Positions 7,549 to 15,885 are shown, counted from the stretch's first letter. The stretch is 64,000 nucleotides of DNA from Levilactobacillus andaensis (GCF_016861695.1 NZ_BOLP01000002.1:62001-126000), one strand, 5' to 3'. The notes: a model not told the origin generated them from the letters alone. Numbers and translations: made by a program.

Positions 7549-9363
7549 ATGGCTAGTTTGTCAGGTAAAACGTTATACATATTAGGAGCATTAGGATGCT
7601 TGGGAGCAGTAGCTGGTGGCTTGATGAGTCCATCATCGTCACTAAGCCCGCAAACAACGGCATACGCCAAGAAAGTTGCGAAAAAGGCTAAACCAACCAA
7701 GAAGGCTAAGACTATTCAGATTCCGGTGCAGTTCTTAGGAATCAACGACCTCCACGGTGGGTTACAGGCCACCGGGAAGCTCTTCATGGACAGCAAGACC
7801 ATCGAAGGTGCGGGGACCGTGGCGCGCTTAGGCGGCTACCTCGATCAGGCGCAGACGTCATTTAAAAAGACCCATGCTAACGGGGTCACTGTGCGGGTGC
7901 AATCCGGGGATATGGTCGGCGCCAGTCCTGCCAACTCGGCCCTACTCGATGACGGCCCCACGCTGAGCACGTTAAAGGCCATGAGGGTCAAGGTTGGGGT
8001 CATCGGCAATCACGAATTTGACCACGGCTTGAGTCAGTACGGCAACCTCGTCAACGGGAAGAAGCCCAGCACCACGGGCATCAAGAACCCTCAACAGGTC
8101 CAAGCCATTAAGAAATATCCGTTCGTGAAGACTGGCATGCAAATCGTCATCGCCAACGTTCGCGACAAGCAGACCAACAAGATTCCTGCGAACTGGAAAC
8201 CCTACACGATCAAAAAGATCACGGACCCGAAGACCAAGGCCACGGTTAAGGTCGGCTACATTGGTATTTTGAACACCAATTTGCCGGGCATCGCGAAGAA
8301 CTACAAGTTGCTTAACGAAGCCAAGACGATTGCCAAATACGACAAGCAACTGCGGGCCAAAGGCGTTAAGGCCATCGTCGTCCTCGGTCATACCGGAGCA
8401 GTCACGCAAAATGGCAAGACCACTGGGGACGCCGTCAACGACCTCAAGGAATTAAACAAGATCGACCCCAAGAACAGCGTTGATATTTTCTTCGCCGGTC
8501 ACAGCCACCAGTACGCCAATGGCCGCGTGAAGGGTGTGCCCGTCGTTCAGGCTGGGATGCAGGGCCGCGGCTACGCCAACATTACGGCTAAGCTCAGCAC
8601 CAAGACCCACGATTTCGTCAAGAGTAGCGTCAAGGCGAAGGTCGCCCCAGTCTTCTCGCTGAAGGATGACCCAACCGCCACGTTTGCTAAGGACAAGACC
8701 GTTAAGAAGATCAACGGCATCATCGCTGACGCTAACCGTCGCGTGGCCCCGATCATCAACACCGAAGTCGGGTCCATCGCCGGTGGCAAGACCATCAGCA
8801 ACGACCTATCCAACAACAAGGAATCCGCTGCAGCCTATGTCGTGGTCGATGCCCAACGGACGACCGCAAACGAACAGAGCCATCAGGTCGACTTCGCTGT
8901 GACCAGCAACGACTCTATTCGTAGCGATATGAACGTTAATTCAGCTGGTAAGGTCACGCTGGGAACGCTGTACGACATGCAACCCTATGGCAATAGCCAA
9001 CCCATCGTTGAAATGACTGGGAAGGATATCGTCGACCTGTTGAACGAACAGTACACCAAGTCACAACTCTACTTCCTACAAATTTCTGGACTGACCTACA
9101 AGTACAGCCCAGCAACCACCGGCGACCAGCTCTTCACAGTATCCGATGTCAAAACGGCTAAGGGTGACGCCATCAACCCGACCCAGAAGTATCACGTCTT
9201 AACCAACGACTACCTTTCCACGGGTGGGGACGGCTACGCAGCCTTCACGCATGGCACGATCGTTGATAACGCCGGTCAGGATATCGACCTCCTGACGACT
9301 TACCTGCAAACACACAGCCCAATCACCACACCAAAATTGGACCGAAAAGTGCCATTAGCTTAA
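7549..9363 (+). CDS. Secreted bifunctional 5'-nucleotidase / metallophosphoesterase
   Basis: About 604 residues from the ATG at 7549, chosen because AGGAGG ends 8 bp before it and because it gives a clean signal peptide (hydrophobic 8-25, AYA-like cleavage). The upstream extension has no good ribosome binding site. Metal-ligand motifs of the dinuclear phosphoesterase domain are GINDLHGG, SGDMVGASP, GNHEFDHG, GHTG and GHSHQ. The C-terminal substrate domain carries TSNDSIR and the GGDGY signature. It would hydrolyse nucleotides, or 2',3'-cyclic nucleotides, outside the cell. No LPXTG is seen, so it is probably released or held by its basic lysine-rich N-terminus. Catabolite repression is implied by the upstream cre. 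Confidence 0.93.
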   Translation: MASLSGKTLYILGALGCLGAVAGGLMSPSSSLSPQTTAYAKKVAKKAKPTKKAKTIQIPVQFLGINDLHGGLQATGKLFMDSKTIEGAGTVARLGGYLDQAQTSFKKTHANGVTVRVQSGDMVGASPANSALLDDGPTLSTLKAMRVKVGVIGNHEFDHGLSQYGNLVNGKKPSTTGIKNPQQVQAIKKYPFVKTGMQIVIANVRDKQTNKIPANWKPYTIKKITDPKTKATVKVGYIGILNTNLPGIAKNYKLLNEAKTIAKYDKQLRAKGVKAIVVLGHTGAVTQNGKTTGDAVNDLKELNKIDPKNSVDIFFAGHSHQYANGRVKGVPVVQAGMQGRGYANITAKLSTKTHDFVKSSVKAKVAPVFSLKDDPTATFAKDKTVKKINGIIADANRRVAPIINTEVGSIAGGKTISNDLSNNKESAAAYVVVDAQRTTANEQSHQVDFAVTSNDSIRSDMNVNSAGKVTLGTLYDMQPYGNSQPIVEMTGKDIVDLLNEQYTKSQLYFLQISGLTYKYSPATTGDQLFTVSDVKTAKGDAINPTQKYHVLTNDYLSTGGDGYAAFTHGTIVDNAGQDIDLLTTYLQTHSPITTPKLDRKVPLA

Positions 9364-9380
9364 TCCTTAATTGAACTTAA

Positions 9381-9424
9381 AACGCCCAGACAGCGGCCCC
9401 TTTGCACTGCTGTCTGGGCGTTTT
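9381..9424 (+). terminator. Terminator after the 5'-nucleotidase
   Basis: AACGCCCAGACAGC and GCTGTCTGGGCGTT form a 14-bp stem with a T tail; may also serve the converging protease gene. Confidence 0.95.
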
Positions 9425-9435
9425 CTATGGCATGA

Positions 9436-10140
9436 TTATTTGTCGTAAATGCTCTTCAGGCTCTGCACATCGGCCGCAGACAACTGTGTGTTACCATGAT
9501 CAATCGCGGTCATCACGGAGTCCTTGTCAGAACTGTGGTCGAGTCCCAGCGCGTGGCCCAACTCGTGGACGGCTACGGAGAGCTTAACCGCCTGCTTATA
9601 GGTCACATTGAGTTTGGCCTTACCGGCATTGGTGGTTTGAATGCCCCGCCAACTGATACGCTGTGTAATTTGGGGACCCCCGTGGCCAAACTCCACGGTA
9701 CCTTGACTGAGCTCTTCTTCCTTGTGGTAGGCACTCAACGTGATTTGATTTCCATTCGCATTGGCCTTACCCGCCGTCAAGTTGACGATTCCAGTTTTAT
9801 TGTAAATTTGAATGGCGGCGTTGAACTTTTGCTGCACCCGCGCCGGCGTGTCTGCCGCGTAATGGTAGTGATATGTTTTCTGCAACAACACACCCTGCAT
9901 GGCCTCCTCGACTGGCGTATTATCCGCACCGGTCTGCGTCGTCGCATCGGCGGTATTTCGTAAAATGTAGCCACTCGACCGGTAGTCGGCGGACTTGGTC
10001 GTGGTCGTCTTTCCGGTCACCAACCCCGTTGCCAATGTGGTCAGTGCCGTGCGGTAATAACTGAGTGAGCGCCAATTGCTGACGACAAATAGGGCCACTG
10101 CTAACGCCATCACCAACATGAATCGCCTGAAGAATTTCAC
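9436..10140 (-). CDS. Matrixin-like (M10) zinc metalloprotease, membrane-anchored
   Basis: 234 residues. An N-terminal hydrophobic segment (about 8-24) acts as anchor or uncleaved signal. The catalytic zinc motif HELGHALGLDH fits HExxHxxGxxH, followed by DSVM, which supplies the Met-turn of metzincins. The upstream TQRISWRGIQTT strand is the expected edge strand. Such matrixin-like proteins are common in lactobacilli, where their substrates are mostly unknown. GTG start inferred from its position behind a GAGG-rich stretch. Converges on the 5'-nucleotidase gene. Confidence 0.88.
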   Translation of the reverse strand: MKFFRRFMLVMALAVALFVVSNWRSLSYYRTALTTLATGLVTGKTTTTKSADYRSSGYILRNTADATTQTGADNTPVEEAMQGVLLQKTYHYHYAADTPARVQQKFNAAIQIYNKTGIVNLTAGKANANGNQITLSAYHKEEELSQGTVEFGHGGPQITQRISWRGIQTTNAGKAKLNVTYKQAVKLSVAVHELGHALGLDHSSDKDSVMTAIDHGNTQLSAADVQSLKSIYDK

Positions 10141-10265
10141 CCTCGCCTCGTCCCTTCCGTTCTTTTTGCCGAAATACTTAATTCTGTTTAGATTCTAGGA
10201 CATCTAGTTGTGCACATCAACTAGTTAGGCTCGCCAATTTTCATGCCTCTTTCATGACCGATACA

Positions 10266-10312
10266 AAAAGCGTCGCCACCAATCCGAAAGACCGGTAACG
10301 ACGCTTTTGAGA
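10266..10312 (-). terminator. Terminator after the NCS2 permease gene
   Basis: AAAAGCGTCG and CGACGCTTTTT pair around an inner loop; the T-run lies at the low-coordinate end, matching minus-strand transcription. Confidence 0.88.
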
Positions 10313-10318
10313 TGTTGT

Positions 10319-11776
10319 TTAGACTAAAGCTAACACCGTAAAGTTAATGATAAACAGAATGGAAACGATCCAAATCAGCGGGTGAACTTCCTTAGCCTTA
10401 CCCAAGACAACTTTTACCAGGCAGTAGAAGATGAACCCAGCGGCAATCCCATAAGTGATGTTGTAGGCAAATGCCATGATAAACGTGGTCATAAAGGCTG
10501 GAATGGCCTCGTTTAAATCGTGCCATGGAATCTTGCTGAGGGAACTCATCATCATGATCCCCACCAGGATCAGCGATGGTGCAATGGCAGCGGTTGGAAT
10601 GATGGACAGCAATGGCGATGCCAGCGAACTCAGCAGGAAGAGAATGGCGACAACGACACTGGTCAGTCCTGTTCGACCACCAGCACCGATTCCGGCAGAG
10701 CTTTCCACGTAGGTCGTCAGGTTAGAGGTCCCAAAGATGGACCCCACACCAGTCGCGATGGAGTCGGCGAACAGTGCCTTATCCAGCTTGGATTTGAACC
10801 CGGGTTGGCCTTCCAGTGCGAGTTCCTTCGATCCAGAGAAAATTCCGGTTTGCCGGCCAGTTCCGATAAACGTTCCTAACGAATCGAAGGTGTCGGATAG
10901 ACTGAACGAGAGAATCGTCATGAGCACCAGGATGACCCGATTATGCTCGGCAAACAGTGACCCCATTCCCTCGTGAGAAAAGGCCGCCAGGAAGGTCGTG
11001 CCTAATTGATGGACGGAGGATCCAATCGAATAACTGCTAGCCAAATGGAGATTCGTGACGCCCATAGGAATTCCAATCACGGTCGTGGCTAAGATTCCAA
11101 TCAAGAGTGCCCCAGGAACCTTGCGTACCTTGAAGATGACCGTAATGACTAACCCAATCAGGGCCAAAACTAGCGCTGGTGAGTTAAAGTTTTCCAGTGC
11201 GGGAACAATTCCCCCACCGGTCACAACGGTGCCCACGCCCTGACTAAACGTCTTTTGCGTTGCATCGAACGCCTTGCCGTTAATGGACAGGATGTTGCTG
11301 GCATCACTGGTAAACTGTAAGAAGTTCGCGTTTTTCAAACCAACATACGCAATGAAGGCCCCAATCCCACCACTAATGGCAAGTTGAAGATTCATTGGAA
11401 TCGCTGAAATCAGCATTTTTCGAATTTTAGTGGCGGTGATAATAATATTGATAATGCCACAGAAGAAGACTAAGGCCAAGGCCTGTTGCCACTTGAAGCC
11501 TAATCCCATGACCACGGTATAGGTGAAGAAGGCGTTCAATCCCATTCCGGGAGCTAACGCATAAGGGACATTGGCGAAGAGCCCCATGACCAATGTGCCC
11601 GCAACGGACGCAATGATGGTTGCTAAGAAGACGGCCTGTTGCGGCATCCCCGTCTGACCTAAGATCTGCGGGTTAACAAATAAGATATACGACATGGCGA
11701 AGAACGTCGTGATGCCGGCAACAACTTCGGTGCCGACAGTGGTTCCTGATTCTTTAAGCTTAAAAAACTTATCCAC
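10319..11776 (-). CDS. pbuG: NCS2-family purine permease, AzgA/PbuG type
   Basis: 485 residues with about 12-14 transmembrane helices. AzgA-branch signatures are present: the N-terminal GTEVVAGITTFFAMSYI with VNPQIL, LAPGMGLNAFFTY, and GTSNLTTYVESSAGIGAGG. This branch imports hypoxanthine, guanine or adenine with protons; the exact base cannot be read out. Good AGGAGG ahead of the ATG. I looked for a purine riboswitch in the 200-bp leader, because many Firmicute pbuG genes have one, and did not recognise its conserved loops. Single-gene unit with its own terminator. The symbol is by similarity. Confidence 0.92.
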   Translation of the reverse strand: MDKFFKLKESGTTVGTEVVAGITTFFAMSYILFVNPQILGQTGMPQQAVFLATIIASVAGTLVMGLFANVPYALAPGMGLNAFFTYTVVMGLGFKWQQALALVFFCGIINIIITATKIRKMLISAIPMNLQLAISGGIGAFIAYVGLKNANFLQFTSDASNILSINGKAFDATQKTFSQGVGTVVTGGGIVPALENFNSPALVLALIGLVITVIFKVRKVPGALLIGILATTVIGIPMGVTNLHLASSYSIGSSVHQLGTTFLAAFSHEGMGSLFAEHNRVILVLMTILSFSLSDTFDSLGTFIGTGRQTGIFSGSKELALEGQPGFKSKLDKALFADSIATGVGSIFGTSNLTTYVESSAGIGAGGRTGLTSVVVAILFLLSSLASPLLSIIPTAAIAPSLILVGIMMMSSLSKIPWHDLNEAIPAFMTTFIMAFAYNITYGIAAGFIFYCLVKVVLGKAKEVHPLIWIVSILFIINFTVLALV

Positions 11777-12009
11777 GGTGGATTCCTCCTAAAATACGAA
11801 CATTAATAAAATTATAATTGATAATCATTAGTTATTACATCCAAAACTATACCAGACGGTTGCGGTAAAAGCTATATAAAATAAAAATAAGCGAACTTTA
11901 ACGTATCTAGCGTTATATTTAATTCGGGAGCTAGCCGTTCAGCCACTACGCTTAATCGACCTTGCGCCCGTTAATCAAGTTGACTAATTATGGCCATTTA
12001 TTTTCCGCA

Positions 12010-12046
12010 AAAAAAGCAGTTATCAGCGTTTAGGCCAATAACTGCT
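12010..12046 (-). terminator. Terminator after the 60-residue gene
   Basis: GCAGTTAT and ATAACTGC pair around a GC-rich loop, followed on the minus strand by seven T. Confidence 0.88.
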
Positions 12047-12056
12047 CTGATCACTT

Positions 12057-12239
12057 CTACCGACAACTTTGATGCGCATCCTGCCGCAACCGCTGTAGAT
12101 CCCGGTCACTCACCACCAGCTGAACCTCTCCGGTGTCCAAGTCCACCTGGGCCTGAACGGTCACCTGCTTTTCACTCACGGTATCCCGCTTCAACTTCAA
12201 GGGTCCACTGTACGCCAACGTTTCTAACTTTTTCTGCAC
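12057..12239 (-). CDS. Small hypothetical protein, 60 residues
   Basis: Not a family I recognise. The ATG is preceded at suitable distance by GAGAGGAG, and a strong terminator lies 11 bp past the stop, so this looks like a real monocistronic gene rather than a shadow. The product is hydrophilic with no signal peptide or membrane segment. A central stretch VTVQAQVDLDTGEVQLVVSD reads as a beta hairpin, followed by a charged helix ending in a single Cys. Role unknown. Confidence 0.6.
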   Translation of the reverse strand: MQKKLETLAYSGPLKLKRDTVSEKQVTVQAQVDLDTGEVQLVVSDRDLQRLRQDAHQSCR

Positions 12240-12323
12240 GGTTCCGGCTCCTCTCTGAATTTCACGGCCAGTTTAGCATAATTTCTGGTTGGATTCTGAG
12301 CGGACGTCTTACAAATAATTTTA

Positions 12324-12357
12324 TAAAAACGGCCTCACAGATTTCGCCGTGAGGCCG
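12324..12357 (-). terminator. Terminator after the Bcr/CflA exporter gene
   Basis: GGCCTCAC and GTGAGGCC pair across a 10-nt loop, with a T-rich tail on the minus strand. Confidence 0.9.
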
Positions 12358-12372
12358 CCATTTTAGCTTGTT

Positions 12373-13575
12373 TTAATCGTCAGAACTGATGACACCAATT
12401 TCATCTCGTTGACGTTCCAATCGCACGTACACGGCGAGCATCACCACGCTGATGACCAGCATGTATACCGGCAACGTGACGATCGACCCGTTGTGCACGC
12501 AGCTCATGCCATACGTGACGGCACTGACTAATAAATAATAGCCAAGGCTGAACCAGCCACTGGCACTCCCCATGACGGCCTCATAGCCAACCAGCGCACG
12601 ATTCAAAGCGTTGGGTAACGTGATGTTTAGGCCTAAAAAGGTCAGGAAGATCCCGCCGATCATGGCAAGTGCTGACTGAAAAATAGCTGCCGTCAGCAGG
12701 CCACTTCCAGCAACGACACTCAGGAGAAGTCCTGCCACCGCAACGCGTTCTGGTGACCAAAAGTTCAAGGCAGCGTTGACAATGACCGCACCTAATAGAC
12801 TGGCGCTCGCTAACACCAACCCCAACCAGCCATAACGGACCGCGGAATAGCCAAAGTGGGTCATGAAGATAAACGGCGCCTCTGCATAGTAGCTGAATAG
12901 AATCCCATTGATACCACCGATTAAGATGCCGTAGCCCCAAACCACCGGATCGGTCAGCAAACGACCAACCAATTTTCGCTGATTAACGCTCGGCGTGGCA
13001 ATCTGAACCGGCCGGGTTTCGGGAAGTCGACTCAGCGCGTACAGCCCCACAGCAACGGCCATCGCGACCAACGTGGCAAAGACGCTGCGATACCCAAGGT
13101 AGGTCTGGACAAGCCCACCGATCAATGGTCCAAAGGCTGGTGCCAGTGCCATGGCTGCACTGGTGCGGGCAAAGATTTTAGCCCCTGTGATGCCACTAAA
13201 ACTCTCGCGCATAATCGTCTGGGTGACCACGGAACCGGCGCTAGCGCCGAAGGCTTGAACCAGCCGCCAGTCTAAAAATGGCAGGAAACTCCCACTTAAA
13301 TACAGGCCACAATTACCCAGCAGATAAACGGCAATACCGGCCAACATGGCGGGACGCCGGCCCCATTTATCGGCGAGCTGACCCCAAATCAGGACCCCGA
13401 TGGCAAAGGCAACAAAGTAGGTGCTCATGGTCAATTGAACCCGGTTGGCGCTCACAGCAAAGGCACGCTGGAGCTGCGGCAGGACCGGGGTGAAGATGGA
13501 TTCGCTGATTTGTGGAAAACCAACGAGGGCAATGATCAATCCCAATGATGGGACTGTGTGACGGACGTTTTTCAT
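12373..13575 (-). CDS. Bcr/CflA-family multidrug MFS exporter
   Basis: 400 residues, 12 transmembrane helices. It belongs to the 12-helix drug:proton antiporter group: motif A between helices 2 and 3 reads GQLADKWGRRPAML, and the N-terminal VLPQLQRAF with TMSTYFVAFAIGVLIWG is typical of Bcr/CflA. Family members export bicyclomycin, chloramphenicol, sulfonamides or small peptides; the substrate here is unknown. The start at 13575 has AAGGAGA 7 bp upstream. That start region lies inside a stem-loop formed with the end of an upstream leader ORF (see 13563-13632), which implies inducible translation. It has its own promoter at 13694-13722. Confidence 0.9.
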   Translation of the reverse strand: MKNVRHTVPSLGLIIALVGFPQISESIFTPVLPQLQRAFAVSANRVQLTMSTYFVAFAIGVLIWGQLADKWGRRPAMLAGIAVYLLGNCGLYLSGSFLPFLDWRLVQAFGASAGSVVTQTIMRESFSGITGAKIFARTSAAMALAPAFGPLIGGLVQTYLGYRSVFATLVAMAVAVGLYALSRLPETRPVQIATPSVNQRKLVGRLLTDPVVWGYGILIGGINGILFSYYAEAPFIFMTHFGYSAVRYGWLGLVLASASLLGAVIVNAALNFWSPERVAVAGLLLSVVAGSGLLTAAIFQSALAMIGGIFLTFLGLNITLPNALNRALVGYEAVMGSASGWFSLGYYLLVSAVTYGMSCVHNGSIVTLPVYMLVISVVMLAVYVRLERQRDEIGVISSDD

Positions 13576-13632
13576 CGTATTTCTCCTTATAATTTACTCT
13601 ACGGAAAAACGTCCTTGCCCGTTTGCGGGGAC
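13563..13632 (-). promoter_or_regulatory. Translational attenuator: start-codon-sequestering stem and competing hairpin
   Basis: Positions 13604-13614 and 13563-13573 are perfectly complementary over 11 bases (mRNA arms GGACGUUUUUC and GAAAAACGUCC). The 30-nt loop holds the exporter Shine-Dalgarno AAGGAGA and the AU of its AUG; the G of the AUG and codons 2-4 are in the stem. A second hairpin, CCCG-loop-CGGG at 13618-13629 extended by GTC/GAC to 13611-13632, uses part of the first arm, so the two folds exclude each other at 13611-13613. The upstream arm is inside the last codons of the leader ORF. This is the layout of erm/cat-type translational attenuators. Confidence 0.75.
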
Positions 13633-13659
13633 ACACGCCATTAATTTTTCTAAATCCAT
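13594..13659 (-). CDS. 21-residue leader peptide of the drug exporter
   Basis: ATG at 13657-13659 behind AGAGGGGGGAT. The product is 21 residues, starting MDLEKLMACVPANG and ending in GRFSVE before TAA. The stop lies 18 bp before the exporter ATG. It is the first ORF after the predicted promoter. The last codons (GGA CGT TTT TCC) form the upstream arm of the stem that hides the exporter start. A ribosome paused by a drug within the leader would change that folding; which drug, and where it pauses, cannot be read from the sequence. It matches no leader peptide that I know. Confidence 0.68.
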   Translation of the reverse strand: MDLEKLMACVPANGQGRFSVE

Positions 13660-13693
13660 GGGTTTATCCCCCCTCTCTGCGTAATATTGTCTT

Positions 13694-13722
13694 ACCATAC
13701 GGGAGATTGCGGGTCCTGTCAA
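13694..13722 (-). promoter_or_regulatory. Promoter of the leader peptide-exporter transcript
   Basis: On the minus strand TTGACA (13717-13722), 17-bp spacer, TATGGT (13694-13699). Transcription would start about 30 nt before the leader peptide ATG. Confidence 0.8.
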
Positions 13723-13726
13723 CCTA

Positions 13727-13757
13727 CGAAAAAGGCCGAGAGTTTCGGCTCTCGACC
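13727..13757 (-). terminator. Terminator after the HAD phosphatase gene
   Basis: Minus-strand GGTCGAGAG and CTCTCGGCC form a 9-bp stem with one G-U pair, followed by five T. It insulates the attenuator-controlled promoter just downstream. Confidence 0.9.
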
Positions 13758-13765
13758 TCACTGAA

Positions 13766-14575
13766 TTATAAAATAAATTTCTCAATGGCATCCGCCACGC
13801 CACGTTCGTAATCGTTGGGCGTGACAAATTTAGCGACCTGCTTGACCTCATCGATCCCGTTCGCCACGGAAATTGGCAGGCCAACCTTGGTCAGCATCCC
13901 CAAATCGTTGGCGTTATCCCCAATAGCAATGATCTCATCGGCACTCGCGCCCAGCTGCTTGCCCAGGTCCAGAATTGCCGTTCCCTTGTCGACACCAAAA
14001 TGGTTGACCTCCATGTAGATGCCGGAAGAATAAGTACAGTTGATGTGTTGGTCAAACGCTGCCGTCACGGCTTGCAGCATCTCCTGACGCACACCAAAGT
14101 CCGGGTTCATGGCAATGACCTTCATAATCTGATCATCCTTAAATTGGTCAAACGTACCAACCATTTCGTCATAGTTGACGCCCCGTGTTTGCAGGTAGTG
14201 CTTGTCGTCAGCGCGTAGCTGGTAAATGTACAAGTGGTCTAGGGTGTAGACGTGAATGTCGACCTCGTACTGGCGCATGATGTCAAAGACCCGCTGTGCC
14301 TCGTCAAATGGCATGGCGTTGCTGACAATGACGCGGTTGTTTTGATTCTCAATGACAGCGCCCCCGTTGTACGACACGACATATTCATTCGGTTGCTGGT
14401 AGAGATGTAACTGTTGTAGTAGGCCCTGAATGCTGGTGAAACTGCGGCCCGTGTTGGGGACAAATTTAACCCCTTTGGCCGAAGCCGCGGCAATCGCGTC
14501 GATGTTGGCCTGTGAGACCGTCCCGTCTTTTCGCAGCAACGTTTCATCTAAGTCACTCGTAATAATCTTGTACAA
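13766..14575 (-). CDS. Cof-type HAD-superfamily phosphatase
   Basis: 269 residues. HAD motif I is SDLDETLL near the start (Asp nucleophile and second Asp), motif II is the Thr/Ser region PNTGRSF, and motif IV is IGDNANDLGML. The inserted alpha/beta cap of the C2B type places it with Cof/YidA proteins, which dephosphorylate sugar phosphates, flavin or vitamin B6 phosphates with broad specificity. Start inferred as TTG at 14575, because GGGGAG lies 9 bp upstream and the first strand IITSDLD begins at once. Single gene with its own terminator. Confidence 0.9.
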   Translation of the reverse strand: MYKIITSDLDETLLRKDGTVSQANIDAIAAASAKGVKFVPNTGRSFTSIQGLLQQLHLYQQPNEYVVSYNGGAVIENQNNRVIVSNAMPFDEAQRVFDIMRQYEVDIHVYTLDHLYIYQLRADDKHYLQTRGVNYDEMVGTFDQFKDDQIMKVIAMNPDFGVRQEMLQAVTAAFDQHINCTYSSGIYMEVNHFGVDKGTAILDLGKQLGASADEIIAIGDNANDLGMLTKVGLPISVANGIDEVKQVAKFVTPNDYERGVADAIEKFIL

Positions 14576-14644
14576 ATCGCTTCGCTCCCCTGGTTTTCGT
14601 TTAGGTCAACTATACCATGAGAAGACGACTTGGTATAGGCCAAT

Positions 14645-15286
14645 TTATACTTGCTTGGCCCGACCATAAATGGCGAAGATACCACTGACCGTTAACGTCC
14701 CGATCCACAGGGCGCGACCAGCAACGTAGCCAAAGGCATAACCGGCGCCCACGGCCCCATCCGCCGCATTAGACGCCAACATACTGGCTTCCGGTTGACC
14801 GGTAACGGTGACCACGATGACCGTATTCAGGACAATCGCCATGATGGTGATCAGCGCCAGGTGCCAGCCATGCACCCGCCATGCGTCAAAGTTTTGATAA
14901 GCTGGCGCTAAAATAATCAGGTTAAGCAGTAATAAGCCACCGGCAACTGTAGCCAGTTTGTGACCTGGTAAAAACAATAAGACGTAAACGAGAAATAAGA
15001 GCGCAATATTCGCGTAGGTTGTCACTTCCACGACGCGGTCATTCCGCCGACTAACCTTTTCTTGATGCTGATAATGCTGTGCCATCCCTAAGTCTTCTTT
15101 CATTAAACGATCCAACGAAATCTGGTAGATGTCCCCCAGTTTCACTAACGTCAGGATATCCGGATAAGTCCGCCCATTTTCCCAACTTGAAATGGTCTTC
15201 CGTGATACGTGTAATTCGGTCGCGACATCAGCTTGAGTCATCCCCTGCTGATGCCGGACGTTTTTTAAATTATCCGCAAAGTTCAT
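14645..15286 (-). CDS. XRE-family regulator fused to membrane helices
   Basis: 213 residues from the ATG at 15286, behind GGAGG; a GTG five codons earlier overlaps that ribosome binding site and is less likely. Residues 4-60 form a Cro/C1 helix-turn-helix (MTQADVATELHVSRKTISSWENGR). After a charged linker come four hydrophobic segments from about residue 90 to 205. The DNA-binding part is therefore tied to the membrane, as in several Firmicute regulators that sense envelope stress or small molecules. Target genes are unknown; the gene stands alone. Confidence 0.85.
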   Translation of the reverse strand: MNFADNLKNVRHQQGMTQADVATELHVSRKTISSWENGRTYPDILTLVKLGDIYQISLDRLMKEDLGMAQHYQHQEKVSRRNDRVVEVTTYANIALLFLVYVLLFLPGHKLATVAGGLLLLNLIILAPAYQNFDAWRVHGWHLALITIMAIVLNTVIVVTVTGQPEASMLASNAADGAVGAGYAFGYVAGRALWIGTLTVSGIFAIYGRAKQV

Positions 15287-15526
15287 TAGCCCCGCCTCCA
15301 CAAATTAGCTTACCGAAAATTGCGTTTGCCGACAAGCTCGGGTTTGTAGCATCCGCGGTGGAACGGTGTTTAGCGGGCTTTATTTGTCTTCTGATTTCAA
15401 GCACTGTTCATCACGAAGCGACGATGAAAAAGAAAAATTTCGATTCATTTTACTTGAACAAGCTAAAAGTTTGCTGTTCGCCCGCCTTCAATATATATTG
15501 AATATACAATTTAAGAGGGAAAACAA

Positions 15527-15757
15527 ATGACCACCGTCAAGCTAAAAGAAATTGGCAATACAACTGTATTAACGATTCCCAAGACTATTAAAACGCGATT
15601 TGATTCTTATGAAGTGTTCTCCGGACGAGATGGTGCGATTGTCTTCTTGCCTGAGAAAACGAATCCGTTCACTAACGAAAAATTCATCACTTCTCACTCG
15701 GATTCACCTATCGAGAAAACTACAACGAAAACTGAGCTAATAGATGGTGACTTCTAA
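15527..15757 (+). CDS. Solitary AbrB/MazE-type antitoxin
   Basis: 76 residues. The N-terminal half, KLKEIGNTTVLTIPKTI, is the swapped-hairpin AbrB/MazE DNA-binding fold found in PemI-like antitoxins. The C-terminal half is polar and acidic, like the toxin-wrapping tail. AAGAGGGA precedes the ATG. The toxin gene expected next is missing. A short frame starting ATGGTGACTTCTAAA overlaps the antitoxin stop, as mazF/pemK starts often do, but it then reads into unrelated sequence and a terminator. It is best seen as an orphan antitoxin with a relic toxin start. Confidence 0.78.
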   Translation: MTTVKLKEIGNTTVLTIPKTIKTRFDSYEVFSGRDGAIVFLPEKTNPFTNEKFITSHSDSPIEKTTTKTELIDGDF

Positions 15758-15823
15758 ATCGATTGTTACCTTATCCTGCTTCCAATCAATTGTGGCTTTA
15801 TCAAAAGTTTTAAATAAAATCAT

Positions 15824-15862
15824 CAAAAAAACGATCGTCCTTTTAGGAGATGATCGTTTTTT
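15824..15862. terminator. Bidirectional terminator between antitoxin and map
   Basis: AAAAAACGATC and GATCGTTTTTT are perfect inverted repeats with A and T tracts on both sides, serving both converging genes. Confidence 0.9.
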
Positions 15863-15885
15863 TGATGACAACACCTATTCAATTA

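Noticed and set aside
9496-9963. 155-codon frame antisense to the matrixin-like protease
   Set aside because: The opposite strand has the zinc motif and a signal anchor; this one has low-complexity composition and no start signal.
11777-11995. Purine riboswitch before the NCS2 permease
   Set aside because: Expected from family habit, but the conserved loop sequences of the purine aptamer were not found on the minus strand.
15340-15400. GCGGTGGAACGG resembling a T-box core
   Set aside because: The core does not match GGTGGNACCGCG well, there is no stem I or terminator, and no suitable downstream gene.
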